Positions 23,580-25,407 of a DNA stretch of 25,407 nucleotides are shown here, piece by piece. The notes beneath the pieces were generated by a model. It worked only from the letters and a program-made list of their open reading frames with translations, did no database searches and was not told the origin of the DNA. Where the stretch lies: NCBI GenBank assembly GCA_017613055.1, contig JAGAES010000132.1, positions 1 to 25,407 of the forward strand, read 5' to 3'. Both the position numbers and the translations under genes were made by a program. The stretch comes from Lachnospiraceae bacterium. Lineage in GTDB: Bacteria > Bacillota_A > Clostridia > Lachnospirales > Lachnospiraceae. The first letter of the stretch is position 1. Each line of letters begins with the position of its first letter.

Positions 23580-24347
23580 TTATTCGTCAATCTGCGGAAG
23601 CGAGAGAATCGCTCGGAGAACCTTGAAGGAAGTTCCGTCCTTCACGTGGCCTCCGGTGGTGACGAGCGTCAGAATGTATCCGGTCTCGCCGGTCGAGAAC
23701 TTGGTTTTCTCTATCAGATCCATCCCGTCAAGACGGATGCCGACGAGAATGTCCTTTTCGTCAGACCCGAGCGGGGATTCGCCGTCCGGAGTATAGTGGA
23801 AATAGAACCGTTTCTCTTCGGGAACGGCTGCCAGAATGTCCGCCGGAAGCGTTTTTTCAAGGTCACAGATAATGCCGTTCTGCGCGTAGTTGAAAAGCGC
23901 CGGTTCCACGGCAATCAGGATATCCAGCGAACCCGCGTAAATGTAAGTGGAAATCGCCGCAATATCGGATGTGGTGCGAAGCGAAGAAGTCAGTCTCGTG
24001 TCGACGGTAACCGCGGACGATTTCGTCGGGTCCACCTTGACGGCAATATCCTTAAAATACTCATCCAGCCTGTCGGCGCTCAGCGAGTTGTCCAGAATGA
24101 CAACATACGAAAGCTCCTTCGGTTCCGGCTTCAGTGCGGAATAAATCATATATCCGACCAGAATCAGAACCGCAAGGCCGAGTGCCAGCTTCCAGAAATA
24201 ATAGGTCATAAAGTATTGCCATTTGCCTTTGGCACTCAGCTCTTTCCAGTGCTGTCTGGCAGACTTGTTGTCCGAACGCTCGGCACCGGACTTATAGATT
24301 TCCGCGTCGTCGTTCAGAGTTGTTTTCTTTCCTTCAAGATCCTGCAT
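23580..24347 (-). CDS. membrane-anchored protein of unknown function
   Basis: 255 residues from ATG 24347, with AAAGGA about nine bases upstream. The first 50 residues are polar and charged and end in KGKWQYFMTYYFWKLA; one membrane segment follows (about 53-71), and the remaining 185 residues should lie outside the cell. The outer part is alpha/beta-like: SYVVILDNSLSADRLDEYFKDIAV, then IYAGSLDILIAVEPALFNYAQ and VGIRLDGMDLI. I do not recognise a named family, though similar short-cytoplasmic-head proteins occur in Lachnospiraceae. It is the second gene of a minus-strand pair, 15 bases after the DUF2927-like lipoprotein gene, so the two may act together outside the membrane. Confidence 0.7.
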   Translation of the reverse strand: MQDLEGKKTTLNDDAEIYKSGAERSDNKSARQHWKELSAKGKWQYFMTYYFWKLALGLAVLILVGYMIYSALKPEPKELSYVVILDNSLSADRLDEYFKDIAVKVDPTKSSAVTVDTRLTSSLRTTSDIAAISTYIYAGSLDILIAVEPALFNYAQNGIICDLEKTLPADILAAVPEEKRFYFHYTPDGESPLGSDEKDILVGIRLDGMDLIEKTKFSTGETGYILTLVTTGGHVKDGTSFKVLRAILSLPQIDE

Positions 24348-24362
24348 ACCGTTTCCTTTCGG

Positions 24363-25184
24363 TTATTCTTTGATGATTTCATATGCGATGCGCCGCACAT
24401 CGTCTTCTTTCATAAACGGCTTTAACTCTTCCGAGTACAGAAAGCGGACTAAAAGCCAGTCCAAATCGGTCGGCCACTGCGGCTCGTTATATCCCTGGTA
24501 AAAAAGGCTGTCCGGATAGGAATAGCTGTCGTTCTGAAGGCCGAGCGCCTGCACGATTTCTTCGAGAATGACATGATTCTTGTTCGATCTCTCGAGTTCC
24601 TTACGGATACCGATCTCCGCCATTGTCAAAACGCCCCCGTCAAACCAGATGAGGGAGTAGCCGTCGGTGCTTTCGTTTCCGACAGCCTCCTGCGCGTAGT
24701 TCTGATAGCGGTCTCTCGGCAGGAAGCGGATGATCATCTGAAAGTCCTCCGAACCGGAACAGACATGAATTCCGGGGAAACCATCCACTTCGTTCAGCGC
24801 ATCGAACAGGGCGTTGATTACCGCCCAGTCGTCTTCATCGGGGTCGCCCTGCACGAGAACCCCAATCGGAGAAGTCCATTTGCGGACGAAGTCGATGTTG
24901 TTGCCGTTTGCATATTCGCTTGACATGCCGACTTCAATGTAGTAATTAAGCACCTCTTCGACCGTAAAGCCGTAGCGTCCCGCGTCGATTCCGGTTTCGG
25001 GCAGCGGCGTCGGTGTCGGAGTCGCGGGCAGTTCCGTCGGCTTAGGCGTTCCGGTCGGAGAAGCAGTCGGCGCTTCCGTAATCTTTGTCCGGCGTTCTTC
25101 GCCGCGCAAACGGTCCTCTTTTACTCCGCACGCCGTGCAGAACAAAAGAACACATAACATTGCAGCAATCAGTCTTCGTCTCAT
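24363..25184 (-). CDS. lipoprotein with DUF2927-like domain
   Basis: 273 residues from ATG 25184 with a GAGGGGG site. A signal peptide ends at CTAC (C19), a slightly unusual lipobox because Cys rather than Leu is at -3. A Thr/Pro linker covers about residues 36-64. Residues about 95-255 resemble DUF2927 (PF11150): VRKWTSPIGVLVQG, FQMIIRFLP, NHVILEEIVQALGLQNDS (203-220) and TDLDWLLVRFLYSEELK. The EE-QALGL block sits where related zinc-peptidase-like folds have HExxH, but the second histidine is missing, so catalysis is doubtful. Paired with the downstream membrane-anchored gene in one operon. Confidence 0.75.
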   Translation of the reverse strand: MRRRLIAAMLCVLLFCTACGVKEDRLRGEERRTKITEAPTASPTGTPKPTELPATPTPTPLPETGIDAGRYGFTVEEVLNYYIEVGMSSEYANGNNIDFVRKWTSPIGVLVQGDPDEDDWAVINALFDALNEVDGFPGIHVCSGSEDFQMIIRFLPRDRYQNYAQEAVGNESTDGYSLIWFDGGVLTMAEIGIRKELERSNKNHVILEEIVQALGLQNDSYSYPDSLFYQGYNEPQWPTDLDWLLVRFLYSEELKPFMKEDDVRRIAYEIIKE

Positions 25185-25207
25185 AAGATAAGCCCCCTCG
25201 CCAGACT

Positions 25208-25236
25208 ATCCTATCACATTTGCCGCATTCAATCAA
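25208..25236 (-). promoter_or_regulatory. candidate promoter of the DUF2927 lipoprotein operon
   Basis: Reading the minus strand, TTGATT (25236-25231), 17-base spacer, TAGGAT (25213-25208) preceded by ATGTGA, a TRTGn extension. Both hexamers match consensus at four of six positions. Confidence 0.5.
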
Positions 25237-25247
25237 TGAAAAAACTC

Positions 25248-25275
25248 TTGAAAAAAGGGGAAAATGTGATATGAT
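25248..25275 (+). promoter_or_regulatory. promoter of the right-edge lipoprotein gene
   Basis: TTGAAA (25248-25253, five of six), 16-base spacer, TATGAT (25270-25275) preceded by ATGTGA (TRTGn extension). Divergent from the promoter at 25208-25236. Confidence 0.75.
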
Positions 25276-25298
25276 ACGCTTGTAAATCGAATCGCACA

Positions 25299-25314
25299 GA
25301 CATCTTAAGATGTC
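25299..25314. promoter_or_regulatory. perfect 16-base palindrome upstream of the lipoprotein ribosome site
   Basis: GACATCTTAAGATGTC reads the same on both strands. It lies about 24 bases after the -10 box and one base before AAGGAGGG, a position that suits an operator blocking transcription. There is no loop or T-run, so it is not a terminator. Confidence 0.5.
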
Positions 25315-25326
25315 GAAGGAGGGAAC

Positions 25327-25407
25327 ATGAAGAAATATCTTTTCATGGCTCTTCTCATCGTCGTTTCGGCGGCTGCACTTTCCGGCTGTAAGAAGAAAGG
25401 CGGCACA
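25327..25407 (+). CDS. lipoprotein, 3' truncated by the window end
   Basis: Only 27 codons are visible, from ATG 25327 with AAGGAGGG just upstream. They encode a lipoprotein signal: MKKYLF, a hydrophobic core, then lipobox LSGC at residues 18-21 followed by KKKGGT. Such starts are common for solute-binding proteins of ABC transporters, but nothing visible decides this. Confidence 0.85.
   Translation, partial: MKKYLFMALLIVVSAAALSGCKKKGGT

Overview
The window looks like a chromosomal piece of a Gram-positive anaerobe of the class Clostridia, most likely Lachnospiraceae or a close relative. This is inferred from gene content: a DUF6145-type small protein, an archaeal-type aspartate-semialdehyde dehydrogenase, a NadD-YqeK fusion, several lipoproteins with Pro/Thr/Glu-rich linkers, a DUF2927 lipoprotein, and a VTC/DUF4956/CotH cluster. 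Shine-Dalgarno sites are strong, codon use is G/C-rich, and genes are packed with ATGA or TAATG overlaps. No gene-free stretch exceeds about 200 bases. I saw no rRNA, tRNA, CRISPR array, insertion sequence or phage gene.

Layout. (1) 1-2001, plus strand: the 3' part of a metal-dependent cyclase-family hydrolase, a protein related to the AlkZ-like family, and an AlkD-type DNA glycosylase. (2) 1998-3071, minus: an XRE/TPR regulator, convergent with alkD. It is divergent from a two-gene unit at 3272-4976 (TIM-barrel sugar-phosphate isomerase/epimerase-like protein and FMN-dependent alpha-hydroxy-acid dehydrogenase-like protein). Two abutting perfect palindromes lie between the divergent promoters. 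(3) 5058-6245, plus: an orphan multi-pass membrane protein with a long Pro/Val then Ala/Glu/Val tail, ending at a bidirectional terminator shared with a minus-strand MATE transporter. (4) 7865-12899, plus: NadD-YqeK fusion, a secreted FKBP/trigger-factor-like lipoprotein, and a large surface protein with a GAGIG-repeat region, three InlB-type repeats and a sortase-like tail. (5) 12949-16780, minus: CotH/lamin-tail protein, DUF4956 membrane protein and VTC-type polyphosphate polymerase, one operon from a clear promoter. (6) 16957-20858, plus: truA, argF, DUF6145 gene, coaX and dusB, followed by a DUF3298-like lipoprotein (20881-22269). (7) 22426-23523: asd with its own promoter and leader, ending at a strong terminator. 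(8) 23580-25184, minus: a membrane-anchored protein of unknown function and a DUF2927-like lipoprotein, divergent from the start of another lipoprotein cut by the window end.

How the parts fit together. Most named enzymes are housekeeping: NAD, CoA, arginine and lysine/threonine precursor synthesis, and tRNA modification. The accessory part concerns the cell envelope: a secreted foldase beside a big wall-anchored protein, and the VTC-DUF4956-CotH operon. That operon pairs a predicted cytosolic polyphosphate-making domain with a membrane protein and an outside-facing CotH-fold protein, and is the best candidate here for a poorly described system. Promoters were read by eye; many carry a TG or TGTG extension before the -10 box.
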